In this document: in pieces, positions 33,953-48,066 of the stretch | How positions within the stretch are numbered: position 1 is the stretch's first letter | Layout of the letters: every line of letters begins with the position of its first letter | Assembly: GCF_963576545.1 (NCBI RefSeq) | Contig: NC_083638.1 | Span: 27,352,090-27,416,089, forward strand | Reading direction: 5' to 3' | From: Limanda limanda | Lineage: Eukaryota > Chordata > Actinopteri > Pleuronectiformes > Pleuronectidae | DNA: 64,000 bases | Program-made: the position numbers and the translations under genes | Notes under the pieces: generated by a model | The model's database searches: none | What the model was told of the DNA's origin: nothing | Seen by the model: only the letters and a program-made list of their open reading frames with translations

Positions 33953-34847
33953 TTTCAGTAAACAGTCCCTTACCTCAAAATCCCTCTACCACATATTGAA
34001 ACCTGTAGTGGTTACAGGTGGTGACCTCATCTCTTACCTCATGTGTTAAGCCTCTGTGATTGGTTAATGGTTAACGTGTGCCACTTTGTTCCATCTGTCG
34101 TAGTAATTTACCCTCTCTTTTTGTTCCCCTCTCTCCTTAACTCCTTTTCTTTCTTGTTTAAACCATCCATCTTTTTTTCAACCTTTGTTCTTGTCAGCTG
34201 GTTTTGATTGTTTCCTCTGTTATTACATTCAGATGCCTAAAGTCACTCTGTATCAAATTTAACATGATAAATAAGGTCCTCCACAAGTAAAGCAGACAAG
34301 AGAAAAGGTCTCTTTAAGTGATTCATTCGTTTTAAAGGCCCGTTCATCTTCTGCTCGTTTTCCATTCTGTTATCGGTGGCCCCACATTTTTTTCTTATTC
34401 TGTGCCTACTATGATTATTTTCTATTTGGTTTCTGTTTTTTTATTTCTGCTTCATATCTGTGCTACACTTCTCTAACTTTCTGAGGACGATTATTCAGAA
34501 CTTATCTAATGTAATCTGAAATAATTGTAATAATTAATTAATAATGATAACAACAGGCTTTATTATGATTCTTAACCAAATTAGAAAATGTTTCACAAGA
34601 GTATAAAACAAAAATAAAACAGCAATAGAAAAACAATAAAATGAAATAAAAATGTGGATAAAAAATACTATATCGTACTGATACTTTATTTTGAAACCTA
34701 ACTCTCAATGAACTGGCAACCTTTTAACTCCTAAGCATGTTACAATGCAGCAATAGAATAAAGGTCTTGATCAAAATAACACTATTCATCTGCCCCTGGA
34801 TCTTAACTCTGTCTACATGTACACTGGGAACTGACCCTCAGGGTTTT

Positions 34848-34856
<9 letters not shown>

Positions 34857-34881
<25 letters not shown>

Positions 34882-34889
34882 TTGTGTGT
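34857..34889. repeat. (GT)n microsatellite, short
   Basis: About 16 GT units with one TTTG break. Confidence 0.92.
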
Positions 34890-35596
34890 ACACAGGAGGT
34901 AGACAACAAGCTGTTACAAAATAAGCTATTGTACACTTCTCGGGAGCACAAAGGACAAAGACTTTATTATCATTACCACTATGCTGATCGATAGGCCGTC
35001 TCTGTCCTGACCCCAAGTCATCCATCTATATGTCTATATTTGTGTGTGTGTTGTTGCTCCCAGGGTCTCCTGTCCTTGGGTCCTGGGAATCAGACACAGT
35101 AAACAGCTGGGGTCATTTGGGAGGAGGGATGTATACTCTGTAGGTTTGGTCATGGTCAAAGACACTTTACAGTTGGATTGGGACAGAGAAAAAGTAGCAT
35201 GGGGATGCATGGGGATACTCACAATGAACAGCAGCGAGGAGCTTTGTGTGACCGATGTGAGTTTCTTGTCGAGTAACACAGAAACAGAAGGCCAGTTTGT
35301 CCATGGTGAGATTAGCAGCACAGGATGATGTGCTCACCTGATTATTATCTTCACACAGAGTGATACTAAATATCAGAACAAATGTGGACTCGTTTTGGAA
35401 AATTGGTTCAATTGCTGTCTGGTGACGTCAAAGACCACCTTCATACCTGTTTGATATATAGCTACTCATAACCAGTCATATAAACGGTTTCCATTATGAT
35501 ATAAGATATGCTAACTGCTGGCCAGTGGAAGGAGTTGACAGAGACAGACGAACTGTTCCCTTCAGTTTCCAGTCTGAGACATAGGGCCTTGGCCTT

Positions 35597-35703
<107 letters not shown>

Positions 35704-37612
35704 AATAAAAACAGGCTCCAGGTCAACAATGTCAAATCCATGTCGTTGGTAATCGAGTTTGAGTGGTCTGCTGTTTGTTATCTGCTCTTGTAAGACACAT
35801 ACTGTCTAGTCTATTTTCTTCTGAGAGATTTCTATTAGTCCACAAAACACATGAGACCTGTGTCTGTCTTTTATACCAGCGCCTGTGTCACTACACAATA
35901 AAATCCATCAGAGAACACAGTCAATGTAAAATGTGAATAATAGAACATACAGTTGGGATAAAAACAGCAAATATGTAGAAACAACATGGGAGATAATATC
36001 AGCTTTTCATATATCTATCTATCATCTGAATAAGATGAGCAAGCAAAATGAATACAGACACAGCAATACGCCAGGGTGGAATGATGCAGGAGAAAAGAGG
36101 CTCAAATCATTTGAAGGTCAACTTTTTCCCTGCAATCGTGTCTCACCAGGAGATTGTTAAGGATGATGGGTAGAAAGACCACATGACTTTCACACTCAGA
36201 CGGGGTTTGCCTCCAGAGTTCTGTCTGTGGCTAGATTAAGCCACCAGAGGTTAGGGAAAGATGGTGGTTCTGATTATGAACATGTTGTGACCTTTTTTTA
36301 TATGAAACCAGACCTGCTAGATATGTATGGGACGCCGTTATTCTCAACCAATGGCAGTAACTGAAATGTTAACTTCTATCTTAGGTTGAAGGAGGGGTTT
36401 ACCTTGAATAACCCATGAGAGCAGTTAATATGACATTAACCAGCTGACAGATTTATAGCCTCACAGCAACATTCTTACGTGCACAGCGCTGTAAATGTTT
36501 AACAAAAACGTGAATCACAAAGTAGAGCCTTATGGAAAATGAATAAAATAGAGTTTCGCATCTCTAGCTCCAGTCCTTCTCAAGATTAAGGATTTTGACA
36601 TCCATAAATTCACTTCTTGTCCTTGGGACTGTGTGTGCTGAATGTTCAACTACCACTTGGGTTTTAGTGAGCATGCATGTGTTCTTAACCGATGTCAGAA
36701 TGAATAAATTGAGCTGGTCAGATGTCGTCCCACAGTCTTGTGGGCTGGGCTCACCAGAATCCTCCATGTTTCAGTTTGAGGGTTCCATGAAATTTAGCTA
36801 TGCACATACTCTACCTGTGTCTTAAGGCCACTTCAGATAATATATAACACTGCTGAACTCTGTAACCTCTTCTTTTCAATGGCTTGCTCTGTGCAAGGAC
36901 AGTTTCTTTGTCTGCTGAGCAAGTGTTCTACAATGTTGAGCCCTGTGACGAACACACACGCATTCAAAAGAAACAAAGAATCCAGCCAGGTACAGAACTG
37001 AGCCCAAGAGAAGAACTATAACTATATACAATCCATAGTGTGTGTCGGAGTTCTGTTTCGAGTCAAGAAGACACGTCAGGTAGCACGTTGTATGTAAGGA
37101 GGGCTGTGCACTGAACCCTGGGCCAAGTGCAGTGCAAACCCCTTTCTATCTGAAAGGGCCTTCACATGAGACCTAGTTAACTTCATTTATTACATCAAGA
37201 ACACCTTCAAATGTGCAGTGTCTTCAATAGGTAATACTACAAGTTCATTGAGATAAATCAGCACTTATCATGACCGCATAGTGTATTTTAACTTTGATAA
37301 ATGAATTAGTATTATAAATTATCTTTATTTATAAGTATCTCAAAATTAGCATTTACATTAATAGCCTTTTTAAACAGAATGATATCTAACAATGGTTTGT
37401 CCAGAGCATTTACGAACGTAATTTAATGTAATTAAACGATTCAACCCTTTCCTGGTGATCTTGGTTATTTGGGGTCACCTATTTACTGGATGTTGCGGTT
37501 GTGTTTGATTATTTTCCAGCATTTCCCATCATAAATGTGCGAGAAACAGGGAGGTGACGACAATGTTACATATGCATCATCCTGTCTCACCACAGCCCAT
37601 CCTTAAGACGCA

Positions 37613-37715
<103 letters not shown>

Positions 37716-40700
37716 AGAAGCTGTTCCAGGACCACTTCCTCCAGTAGCAGCACGTAGTCCCAAACGTGGTTGTAAAAAGGAAGGGGGTGATGTCACCTGA
37801 ATCTCTTCCTCCTCTCCTGCACTCCACCCCTCCACACTTCCACCACAGTTCTCCATCTTCCGCCCTAAACGTCTGTAGTTGCGTAAAGAAAAAAAAAGCT
37901 CAAGCGCTGTGAACAACATAACACAGCAACTTATTTTTTAGAATATTCGTGTCTCAAAAAAGGAAAAGGGAGGGAAGGAAGGAAGGGAGAAAGGAAGGGA
38001 TTAAGTGTGTGGTGGAGGAGCAAACAAATAAGAAAACACACTGCTACAACATGAAAAGCAGCTTCAGCTTGTATACAAGCCATAATAGTGTCTACCTTAG
38101 TGAGAACTCAGAGGTCACTGGTTAATATGCGATAGCATTTCCTCTTCAGGTTCCTTACTGAGCCATCATGCTTGACATTAAAGAGCTGCCACTTTATATG
38201 TGTGCACATTTGTGTGTGTTTCTCATGTGTGTGTGTTTTGCTCCCTCATTCACTCTCCTCCACGTGGCTATGATGAATTGCTATGACCTGTGACCCCCTC
38301 CATCAGAAAAGCTCCTGGTGAGTTATGCCCCTGGGTATCTCTGCCAGCTAAATCATTTAGCTGGAGTGAGTGCCCTTAAAAAGGAAAAGAAAAGGGGTTT
38401 GAAGGATTTGACTCAACTTAAAGTTGTGTGCTTGGAACATTATAGGTGATGATCATTAATATAAAAATAACTACAGACAACACACAAATACATAAATATC
38501 ACTACTTTAATACAAAGACATCATCGTCATGTGGACGATGGGGTAAGTCACAGGACTACTCAGCATTGTTGGCTTTGTGGTCTTTAAGGGATGTTACAAC
38601 AATTTAGTATTGTGCCTTCTTGTGGAGGAATGTTATGGATAAAATAAAGCAGCAGATGTAGAGATATGGTGATGTATAGTCCTTTGTGGTGCAACCAATA
38701 TGTATTATGACTTATAAAATTGGAAAATAACATATTCTTATTCATAAATTAATTCAAATAATTTTAAACACTAATTCAATTAACTACAGCCTGACTTCAG
38801 TCACTGGGTATGGCCAGTGTGATGGTTCATGTCAGCACACAGGGGAGATGTTAAAAGACATTACTGAGTCAAATGTTACAACTACTGTCAACGTTTTCTA
38901 CACTGTTGCGTTTCCATCATTTAGTATGTACTGTTACAGGAATTCCTATTTGTGGCCACAGTCACTGCTGTCTATAAAAAGTAACATAGTCACGCTTTAA
39001 GCTGCAGCAACACTGGGAACTGCATTTCCTATTTTACATTTCCCTGACACTGGACTACTTGTTTGAAACTCAAGTGTCAAGCCCAGTCAGTATGACCCTA
39101 ATGACTTCATCAGGGGTATTTTCGTGACATGATGTGTTATGTATGTGTTTTCACAGGCTGAATAGTGCTGCAAGCAAACAGATCCTCCTGTTGTGTCCCT
39201 TTCATGCAGAAAGACAAGAAGCAACTCATTTATGTTGGTTGAAGATACTCGGTCTCTCTTCCCACTGAGGAATGTCGATGACTCTGTCTCTTGCACACTG
39301 GAGGTGAAATGTTTCTCACCATGTTTGAATTTTCACGCAGTGCAGTTAAATTCATCTCATCTATTTCTGACCGTGCACTGACCCCAAATGTTTTCATGTC
39401 ATGGACTCAATAAGCAACACATCAGAGTGCAGATCCAGGTTAGACTGGATATTGCAGCTGCACAGAAACTACTGATCCACAGTTAAGATGAAAAACATGA
39501 ATCCCAAAACAGAATCAAGACAGAACCTAAAGTCAGTGTCAGAGCATAAATCCTAATAAGCATCACTCTACTTAATTGAAACAATTTTTCTTGAGGGCCT
39601 CCACTTTGAGAGCTTCTGGTCTGGGAGCATGTGGTCAGACAATGAGCCACTGTGTCCGCTCATCCTCTTCTTCTTTCTTCTCCTCCTTTAACCTCATTTT
39701 CTCCTCAAAGTCCTCCTCCTCTTTCTTACTATCCAATTCATCATGATTTTGCCCTTTGCCCTTGTGGCTGTCAGAGTAGTGAGTGTAGCATGCATCTTTA
39801 TTCCTGCTTGAAACCCACATTAAAAAGCCAATCCAAACACACCAGTTAAAAAATCCATTAGAAATGACAGCAGTAAAAACAGTACCACCAGGCTGGTTAT
39901 AAAATCTACTGGAGTGTTACATGTAATGAGTGATACGGTCAAATTTAAAACAATCAATGAGTAAATCAATCAAGGAAGTGATTTATACATTATGAGATCC
40001 CTGGGGTTCAATACATATGGCACTTCCTCTCAGAGACATGCTGCCATGATTACAAGACTTCCTTTGCACCATTCTTTCAGAGGAAGAGACAAAACATAAC
40101 ACGCTTTGATACAGTTGCTGTTGGTTTGTAGCAGATACTGCTGTAGCCGTTCTAAACCCTGCCTGTTTGGAATGGGAAGTTTGCTTGGCCTGTGGTGATG
40201 CTAGTTGCAGATTTGTTTCAGAAACTGCAGTGATTGAGCTGCGGTAAATAAAGACATGCTGCAGGACTCAGTCCAAAGAATCTTCAAGCGACCCTTGCTG
40301 CACAAAGTGCTGTCCGGTTCTTTAGATATGGGAGCCACGGACAGACAGACGGAGATCTGGAATTTGTAGATGCAATAGATGCATAAGCCGTCTGAGAGAA
40401 AGAAGCAGAAAGTAGATGAAGGAAGTAAATACTCTCTGCACTAGCATCAGCATTTAGAAAGGATGCAGCTCAAACACGCTGCAGGCAAAGTTTTAAACAA
40501 GCAGATGAAAGCTAAAAAGTGTATGGTAAAATGATTAAGATCAACATTGGGCACACATGTTGGCTCAAACTATTTGTATTTTTGTTTCATCCATGGAAGT
40601 TATCTCTGCACACAAACTGTTTAAGGCTTCCGTCCAAAGAGATTTCATAAATAAATTGAATAAATGAATAAATTCAGTGAGAAAATACTGTGTTGCTCAC

Positions 40701-41138
40701 TGAGTTACATGTCTATTCAGTCCAATAGCCATGCAATCCCCAGCCTTTTTATACTCTTAGATTTTTGTTGACATTGTGTCGTATATTTAACTTTGTAGGA
40801 TCCAGAGTTAAGGATCCTCCAAGGGATCCAACGATGACTGGTAAGATAACTAAGTAAATATCTAAAAACCTAATAAGATTAAATAAATTATTGAACACTG
40901 CTCACAGCTCATAGCTAATAGTTGTCAAACTTGTGACAAGGACTCATGGCTCCGTGTTTAAAGGCTGACAAGCAAAAAAGGTTGCCAACCAGCAGCATTA
41001 ATTCACTGTTCAAAGTGTGGTTAATAAACTGGTACCTCAATGCATATTAATGTATGTCACAAACAGAGTGTGCAAATGGGAATTTATTTCGAAAGTATCA
41101 CATTACTATCACAACCTGATTAGCTGTAGCTAAGTGAA

Positions 41139-41164
41139 CACACACACACACACGCACACGCACG

Positions 41165-41214
<50 letters not shown>

Positions 41215-41223
41215 CACACACAC
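41139..41223. repeat. (CA)n microsatellite, interrupted
   Basis: CA repeats with GCAC and AAAC interruptions, suggesting an older array. Confidence 0.95.
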
Positions 41224-41421
41224 GGCCTGTAGTCCACTTGCTGAGTGAAAAATAGCCACTGAATCATGGCATTGATCTTTGCAGAGGAAATAGTATTGAA
41301 TTAATATGTAGGTCCACTATCAATGATGGGGGACTTTCACTATTAGCCAGACTCCTGGGAATTGATCAATTCTCTTAAAAGTGGCTCAGTGTGGTTTAAT
41401 ACGAAGCTCAACATTTCATGA

Positions 41422-41422
<1 letters not shown>

Positions 41423-41484
<62 letters not shown>
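41423..41484. repeat. (CA)n microsatellite
   Basis: About 31 uninterrupted CA units, followed by a doubled AACAGTAACAGACACAC-like segment. Confidence 0.95.
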
Positions 41485-41488
<4 letters not shown>

Positions 41489-41807
41489 CAGACACACACA
41501 AACAGTAACAGACACACCCATGAGCAGAAGAGGTAGCAGATACATGAAAGATGATACGCCTGTTAACTTATTGACCTTTCAATGAACTACTGTCGGTCTA
41601 CCACCCCTGGCGCAGTGTCCCTGTGTGTTGGCCGAATAGCGAGACGTAATTACCAGACTCATATGGAAATCCTTTGAAACACAAGAGAATTGGCTCAGTC
41701 AAGCAGGGTAGGCAGACGCAATCTGATGAATCTCCTGCAATTTACATAAATGAAGACATGAAAGAAGAAATTTCAATATAAAAAGCCTTGTCTGTATTGT
41801 CTGATTT

Positions 41808-41812
41808 GTGTG

Positions 41813-41856
<44 letters not shown>

Positions 41857-41861
41857 TGTGT
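41808..41861. repeat. (GT)n microsatellite
   Basis: GT repeat with GCG interruptions near both ends, followed by a GAGAGAGGGAG stretch. Confidence 0.95.
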
Positions 41862-42220
41862 CAGAGAGAGGGAGAGAGGGAGTAGGTGGAAGCAATTACA
41901 GGGACATCAACCTACACTAGAGATTGAGCCTCAGATACATGGATGAATAGCTTAGTCTTTCATCTCAAACGTTGACAACATCTGCAGCTGACTGTAGGTT
42001 TTACTGTACGTTCACAGCAAGTCCAACACACACTCACTGCACACTCTCATGTGGTCTCATGAAGACAGTCCACAGGCCCAGTGATGTAGCAGCTCACCAG
42101 GACTTGACCCACACTCTGTCCTTGTAGCACATTCTGCAAACATTTCTCAGCTCCATACTCAGGGTTCACTTTCATAGACAGACATTCTGAACAGATATAA
42201 GTGAGCATAAGCACACGTGA

Positions 42221-42434
42221 TGTTCAGTGGTTAGCGCTGTCCACTCACAGCAAGGTTCTGGGTTTGAACCTCCCACAGAGACAGGAGATGGTGACTGGAG
42301 ATTAGAGGTGTGTACGTGATGGACTGGCAGCCTGTCCAGAGTGCACCGCTCGTCCAGTGGAAGCAGTGATTGGCTCCAGTGCACCCCCACTTGTGACCCA
42401 CAAAGAATAAGTGGTATGAATAATGAATGGCTGG
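42221..42434 (+). mobile_element. tRNA-derived SINE, internally deleted
   Basis: The tRNA-like head has an A box (TGGTTAGCGCTG) and B box (GGGTTTGAACCTC). The tail is the typical teleost ATGGACTGGCAGCCTGTCC ... AGTGCACCCCCACTTGTGAC and ends AATGAATGGCTGG. The usual middle part is missing. This family differs from the 24.1/47.7/56.3-kb copies. Confidence 0.75.
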
Positions 42435-45103
42435 ATAAGCACCTGCCAGGGTGAGACACTGGAGGACATGAGCAGAGTCTGTAACTGTGTTCCAATTCCT
42501 TCTTCACTGGCCTTACACAGGATTAATATAACAAATATAAACAAAACACTTTCAACTAAGGCAGTAATCCTTAGCTACAGCACTTTAATCAGATTGCCCC
42601 CTATTGCTTCCACAGAGATATAAGATGTCCATGTATCCATTTACATAGAAAACCACTAAAACCATTCAGCATTATGTCAGTGTAATGCTAGCTAACAAGA
42701 CAACACTTGGGATTAATCCAGTACATAAACCCTCCAATTAAACAGTTACTTGTACAATGTTGTTCAGCCATTCAACAGACTTACAGAAAGTTGATGAGTA
42801 TTTTCCAATGAGCTTTGAATATTTGGATACTAGTATAAAGCAGATTGTGAGCAATTTACTTTATTGAATACTTTTGTCTCACCACATTAGCATGATGTGG
42901 GGAATAATAACTCAGTGTTAAAGTATGTGCACAGTATGTAGCGGAGGAGTGAAGAACGTGTGCTTGTCTCTCATGTCTCATATTAATTAAATGTTGTATC
43001 ATTTAGTGCAACAATCCCCTGTGCCCCTGCTATTAGCTGACCCTGACAACCGGTCTCCTTGGTAACACTGACTCATTTCCTGGTTAGTGTGACAGTGTGA
43101 TGTGAACCAGGGGCTGGCACTCAGTCTAGCCTGGAGCATGGACACAGTTTAAAGACAGGAAATTGGATAATTAAATAATTAAATAAACATGCTTTGTTTC
43201 ATTAGATTTAATTTTTCTATATTTTATAATTTCACTTTTCATGACACAGATGCTGTGACCAGTTTTCCCTCCCCTTCTTTCAACCAATAGCATAATCACA
43301 TGCTGGCATTTAAATGTAATGGCTTGGCTTTAAATTACACAAACAAACCTTTCAGTATGAAAACTCTTCATCAGATGCACAAAGCAATCCCGTGCTTTGT
43401 GGTTTTCAACGGCCACATTTTTATTGTTTGCAAAAAACGTTGGAAAGTGCTGATTTGTGTGTAAAGACAGGATGTGAAGAATCATACACTCACTCTACCT
43501 CGAGCCCCTATGGATCACCTCAACTCACTTTAAGCAACTGCATTTGCTCCCGGCTGTGGTTTGACTAATTGGTCGATAAATAATTTAAGAGTTTCATTCC
43601 AAAATGACATATCCACAATTTGAACAGATGTCATGCCAGCTTTCACACAGAGATTGATTGAGTCATTTCAAGCAAATGATGGTACTCTGTTAGTGCTGGA
43701 CTGACAATGTTATAATACGTTTGCAGACCAGATCCACATAAATACTATTAAACATATTCAATGATAGAAATGGATGGTATTATGTGGGGAGAGTCTGTGT
43801 CCACCATACACCATACAGAATAAGTGATAAAAAATCAAAGTGATGTTAGATGTTTTCATGTGCAAGATGAATGCTCCAGTGAGAACAGGTCAGGATGGAG
43901 CTGCCAGTCTCCTCACTAATCATGTCCCACACTTGGTTTTGTTTGTTTTCACTGGAGAGACGACAGCGAGGATCACGGCACAGACATCTCGCCATTTACC
44001 ATGAAGGACGATACGCCGGCTCACCTCCCACAATGCTCTGTGCCAGGGGGACGGGGCAGTGGATTGGGTGATCTCATGACTTGGCAAGCACTCACTCTTT
44101 ATAACCCCCCTCCCCCCGCCCCCCCAACGCACAAGCATGCCCCGCAAATCACAGGCAGCAGTGGTGCTAAAGTGGTGCTAAATCACATGTGCACAGATAA
44201 TTAACCTTCTCCAAGAAGATGGCCAGTTTTAATTTCGCTTTTGAAGGCGGTGATGAAAAATATTCACTGGCGGTAATTTCCCTCATGACCGAAATTAAAT
44301 AAAAATTGTACGAATGATCAATTGTAAACAAAACAGCCAAATGGTATTTCGGGTGTGGGTTAGGTTTTGCATTTAACAGGTGCCACATTTACTAGGGACA
44401 AATGTACATCACATAGCACCAACACTTTTCTGTGCTGAACATTAAAGCAAACAGTGGCCAATGTGCATGTCCAACCAATGTGGGGCAACATTAGCATTCA
44501 TCTACAGTCGTGTGTCAGACGACCAGATGTCCACTATTCACTCTTTCTAGCTCTGATTGGGGTCTCAATCAACTCCTGTCTCTTTAGCTTCCAAATGTTC
44601 CCAGTGTGCAGCAGCTGGTCACTAACTTTGGATACAGTTTGTTTACCACAGCCATTTTGCTAAAAGCAGCTGCCTGCTGTGACCGATGGTACATTATACT
44701 TCCTCTGACCTATGATCAGACAACAACTACAAAAATACATGAATATATTGAGCAATTGACTAAATCTCAATTTCCCTAAATCTGGACGACAACAAACTAT
44801 TACCGAGCATTGGACCAGTTAATCAACCCTGGTCACTGTGGTTTGGTTCTATAGCAGTGGTGCATTCCAGTGAGCTGGCTGTGCAGATCCTGGTCTTTGT
44901 TTGTTAACTGGAAACGCCCAATTGTTGGTCCAGGTGTTTGCACAGCAGGGGATGGAACTGTGAAGCCGTTCGCTGACGGCAAGTGTCATGAAGATAACAC
45001 ATGTCTGTCAGGCCAACAGTCGATTTGTCAATGTCAAGGACAAATGTCTGTAAAGTAAAACGCTCAGAGCAGTTGAAGGAGCAAAAAACTAGGAAATGGG
45101 AAG

Positions 45104-45105
<2 letters not shown>

Positions 45106-45140
<35 letters not shown>

Positions 45141-45150
45141 TGTGCGTGTG
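45106..45150. repeat. (GT)n microsatellite, short
   Basis: About 45 bp of GT with GGGTG and GCG breaks. Confidence 0.93.
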
Positions 45151-46966
45151 GTCATCAGATGGCATTCGCATGAAGCTGTGTGATGGAGTTGTGTAACTTT
45201 TAAAAAGTTGTCCAGATTGGTTTTAACCACACAACGTATTGTCCAGCAGCTGGTTGTTGAAATCAATTGGTCCTCTCAGGTTGCGGGACTTCCCTTCCTG
45301 ATCCAGCCTGCATGGCATCTGGTCACGGAAGCCATGTGGACGAAGCCATCTGTTCGGAACGTACCTGGCAACATGTCCTGAACCAATACGTTTCAGAAAT
45401 CCAAGGCTTTACATTGTTTGTACATAATATAACACTCGTAGTTTTTGAGGATATGCCATTATTGAGAGAAAGTGCTGCCCAAGACCCACAATGCACAGAT
45501 CTCTTATTGCATCTTTTTTTGTTAAATAAGTATATTTCTTAGATTTTGTTGATGTCTGAACTTTGACAAATGAACAAATGAACCAGAACACCTTCTTAAA
45601 AGCACTTACTGCACATTAAATCAGTGTGACATCCAGACCACTTTGACTGCTCATTTAAATGGGGAAAGCTTGATCGCTACATTTTTTTGTCTTGTATATG
45701 TCAGTGGAAGTTACTGAGACCCGTGACAAAATCTGCCGGAATTATTCATGCAAAAAAAATTCTTTACACCCAAAAAAGATTGTCTCTCAGAACCTTCAAG
45801 ATCTTTGATTTGCAGTGAAGTCAGAAGCAAAGTGATATACCAGTATAGTGTCTGGTGCTGCAGAGCTACATCTGTCACCGTCAGACAGGGAAAACTTCAC
45901 ATTATCCTGAAGCAACACAAACATGCAAACACCCACAAAAACAAGCAAGTCCCACAAACACAAGCCATTGTATACAACAGACAATTGTTTATGTCCTAAG
46001 GGGTGCAGACTTCATTCTTATTCTCCCCATGAGGCAGGAAGCCCATAACTTAGTCTTGTTTGGCTGTACCCAGCCGACCCCCTCACCTCTTGTCTGCTCA
46101 TGGTTGAGGTCTCACTTCATTACATCCTCAGGCTCATTCTCATCATTCCTGTCTCGCCCTCTCATTTTGTACTTGATCTTGTTTTGATGTAGTTATCTTA
46201 AAACCACAAAACCTTGCGTGTCGGTTGTGCTTGTTATGGGGTTGTTGTTGGGGTGGTTGAGGATGCTGCTCTCACACAACATGACATTTCCCACTCCAGC
46301 ATCCCTCTCTGTTGCTTCTGTTGCAATTTGCCGTAGGTGCCACACCTGTCACAGAAACCGCAGAGCTTTGAAAACACACTATTTTTAGGGGGATTGCTAA
46401 TTCACAGCCCTAGATCGTACACAGGGGGGAGAAAACAAAGACGACGGAGAAGAATTGCGGCAGGGAAGATGACACGCAGCAGAGGTCATGAACCAGACAG
46501 TGCGATATGCCTCTTATAGCTCCCTGTGCCCCCAGGGAGCCGGAGAAAGACAATTTCCCATGAACTCTCTCTGGTTGCTTCAGCATGTGCTGCAGTTGCA
46601 ACATGCGGAATACGACCTTCATTTCCTTCTGTTTCCGGCCAGGTCTGGCGGCAGAACTTTTTAAAAAGCCCCCATTTCAGTTAAGTGACTTGTACTTGTG
46701 GTGAGCATCATCCAAGAGGGGGTTTAATCCACACCTACGCAGCTGTGTGTCTAGAATAGACGAGGAGGAGACAGTGGGACAACTGACACAATAAATAGCC
46801 CAATAAATCTAATGGGCTGCCTCCTGTCTGTAGTGCATGTCTCTCTTTCTCTCTCTCTGTGTGTGTATGTGTTCGTCAGTGTGTATATGTCTGCACATCA
46901 CCCCAGGGATGTAAGTCAAAATAGAGGTGGTTGCTAACTTGCTATCTGTCTGCATTCCTGAGTGAG

Positions 46967-47017
46967 ATACAATATACAATTGTATACAATTGTATACAAT
47001 ACAATACAATACAATTA
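46967..47017. repeat. Palindromic TACAATTGTA / ATACA short tandem repeat
   Basis: Two self-complementary TACAATTGTA units flow into four ATACA pentamers. The block can fold into small hairpins. Confidence 0.85.
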
Positions 47018-47669
47018 CCACTGCAAAGACATGGTTCAGAGAACAAGTGGGCTCTCACAGATGGTAAACATGCTCCTACAGTCTCACTCAATTTTGACCA
47101 GCTTGCATTCTAACATCTCTTGGTGCTGGTACCAGTGAAAAAGAAACATTTTTCTTTCCATTTCAGAAGTTTATTTTTCACCAGTGCTTTGGTTGCTGCA
47201 GGAGGCGGGGTCTACTGTTACCTACTCGCTCTGATTTGATCATTTGACCACTTCTCCTCTCATTTTTGTAGTGAGAAGCACAGATATTTGCTGATATATG
47301 AAGTGGAGTAAAATTGAAAAGTGCCTGAAAATCTACTTAAGTACAGATACATGAAAAATGTACTTAAAGGGATAGGTTCCCTGTTCCCTACTCCACTTCC
47401 ACACTTGTTCACTTCTTCTTTTTCTTGTTCAAAACCCTGCTGTACATTTCCATGTCACACCTATATGTTACGGACGCCTGGTTGCATTATGTCTCACTCA
47501 CAAACCACTGTGAGTCTGACAATAATGACTGTGAGAGTTTTAATTAGTTACTTGTCATGTTTCAATGTGCACTCGATTGTGCACATCAGGGACACCAGTA
47601 AACAAGTGTGTGGTGTAGGTGTTGCTACGGTTAGCACTCAGGATACTTTTCCCTCTAATGAGACAGCAG

Positions 47670-47898
47670 TGTATAATGATGGTAGAGTGGACTTCCTCAA
47701 AAAAGTTTATGGTTTGATCCCAGTCTCTCCCATGTGCCTGCCAAAGTGTCTGAACGCTAACGTGCACCTCATAGAAAAAGTACTGTCCATAGTGGCACTG
47801 TATGAATGTGTGTGTGAACGGCATAACATATACTGTAAAGTGCTTTGAGTGGTCATCAAAACTAGATGCAATTATATAAATACTGACCATTTACCAAA
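47670..47898 (+). mobile_element. tRNA-derived SINE, near full length
   Basis: A-box-like GGTAGAGTGG (47681), B-box-like GGTTTGATCCC, then the body CACTGTATGAATGTGTGTGTGA and the family 3' end AAAGTGCTTTGAGTGGTCAT ... ATATAAATACTGACCATTTA. Same family as the 56.2-kb copy. Confidence 0.8.
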
Positions 47899-48066
47899 AG
47901 AGACACCTGCACCTCCAAACTGTCACAATTTACACATTTATTAGGTTTTACAGTAAAGGATATTTTTGGCCTTAAGCATCAACAGGCTCACTGCATGTGC
48001 TAAGCTCTGCTAATCGCTGTAGACCCCTTGTTTCCATACGTTAAACATGTGTTAAACATTCACACA

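Larger units (their letters stand above)
42435..47669. other. Non-coding stretch, no gene seen
   Basis: Contains a (GT)n at 45.1 kb and a palindromic short repeat at 46.97 kb. Open frames here are short and lack recognisable domains. Confidence 0.45.

Noticed and set aside
42172..42507. 111-aa minus-strand frame
   Set aside because: Antisense of the tRNA-derived SINE at 42221-42434.
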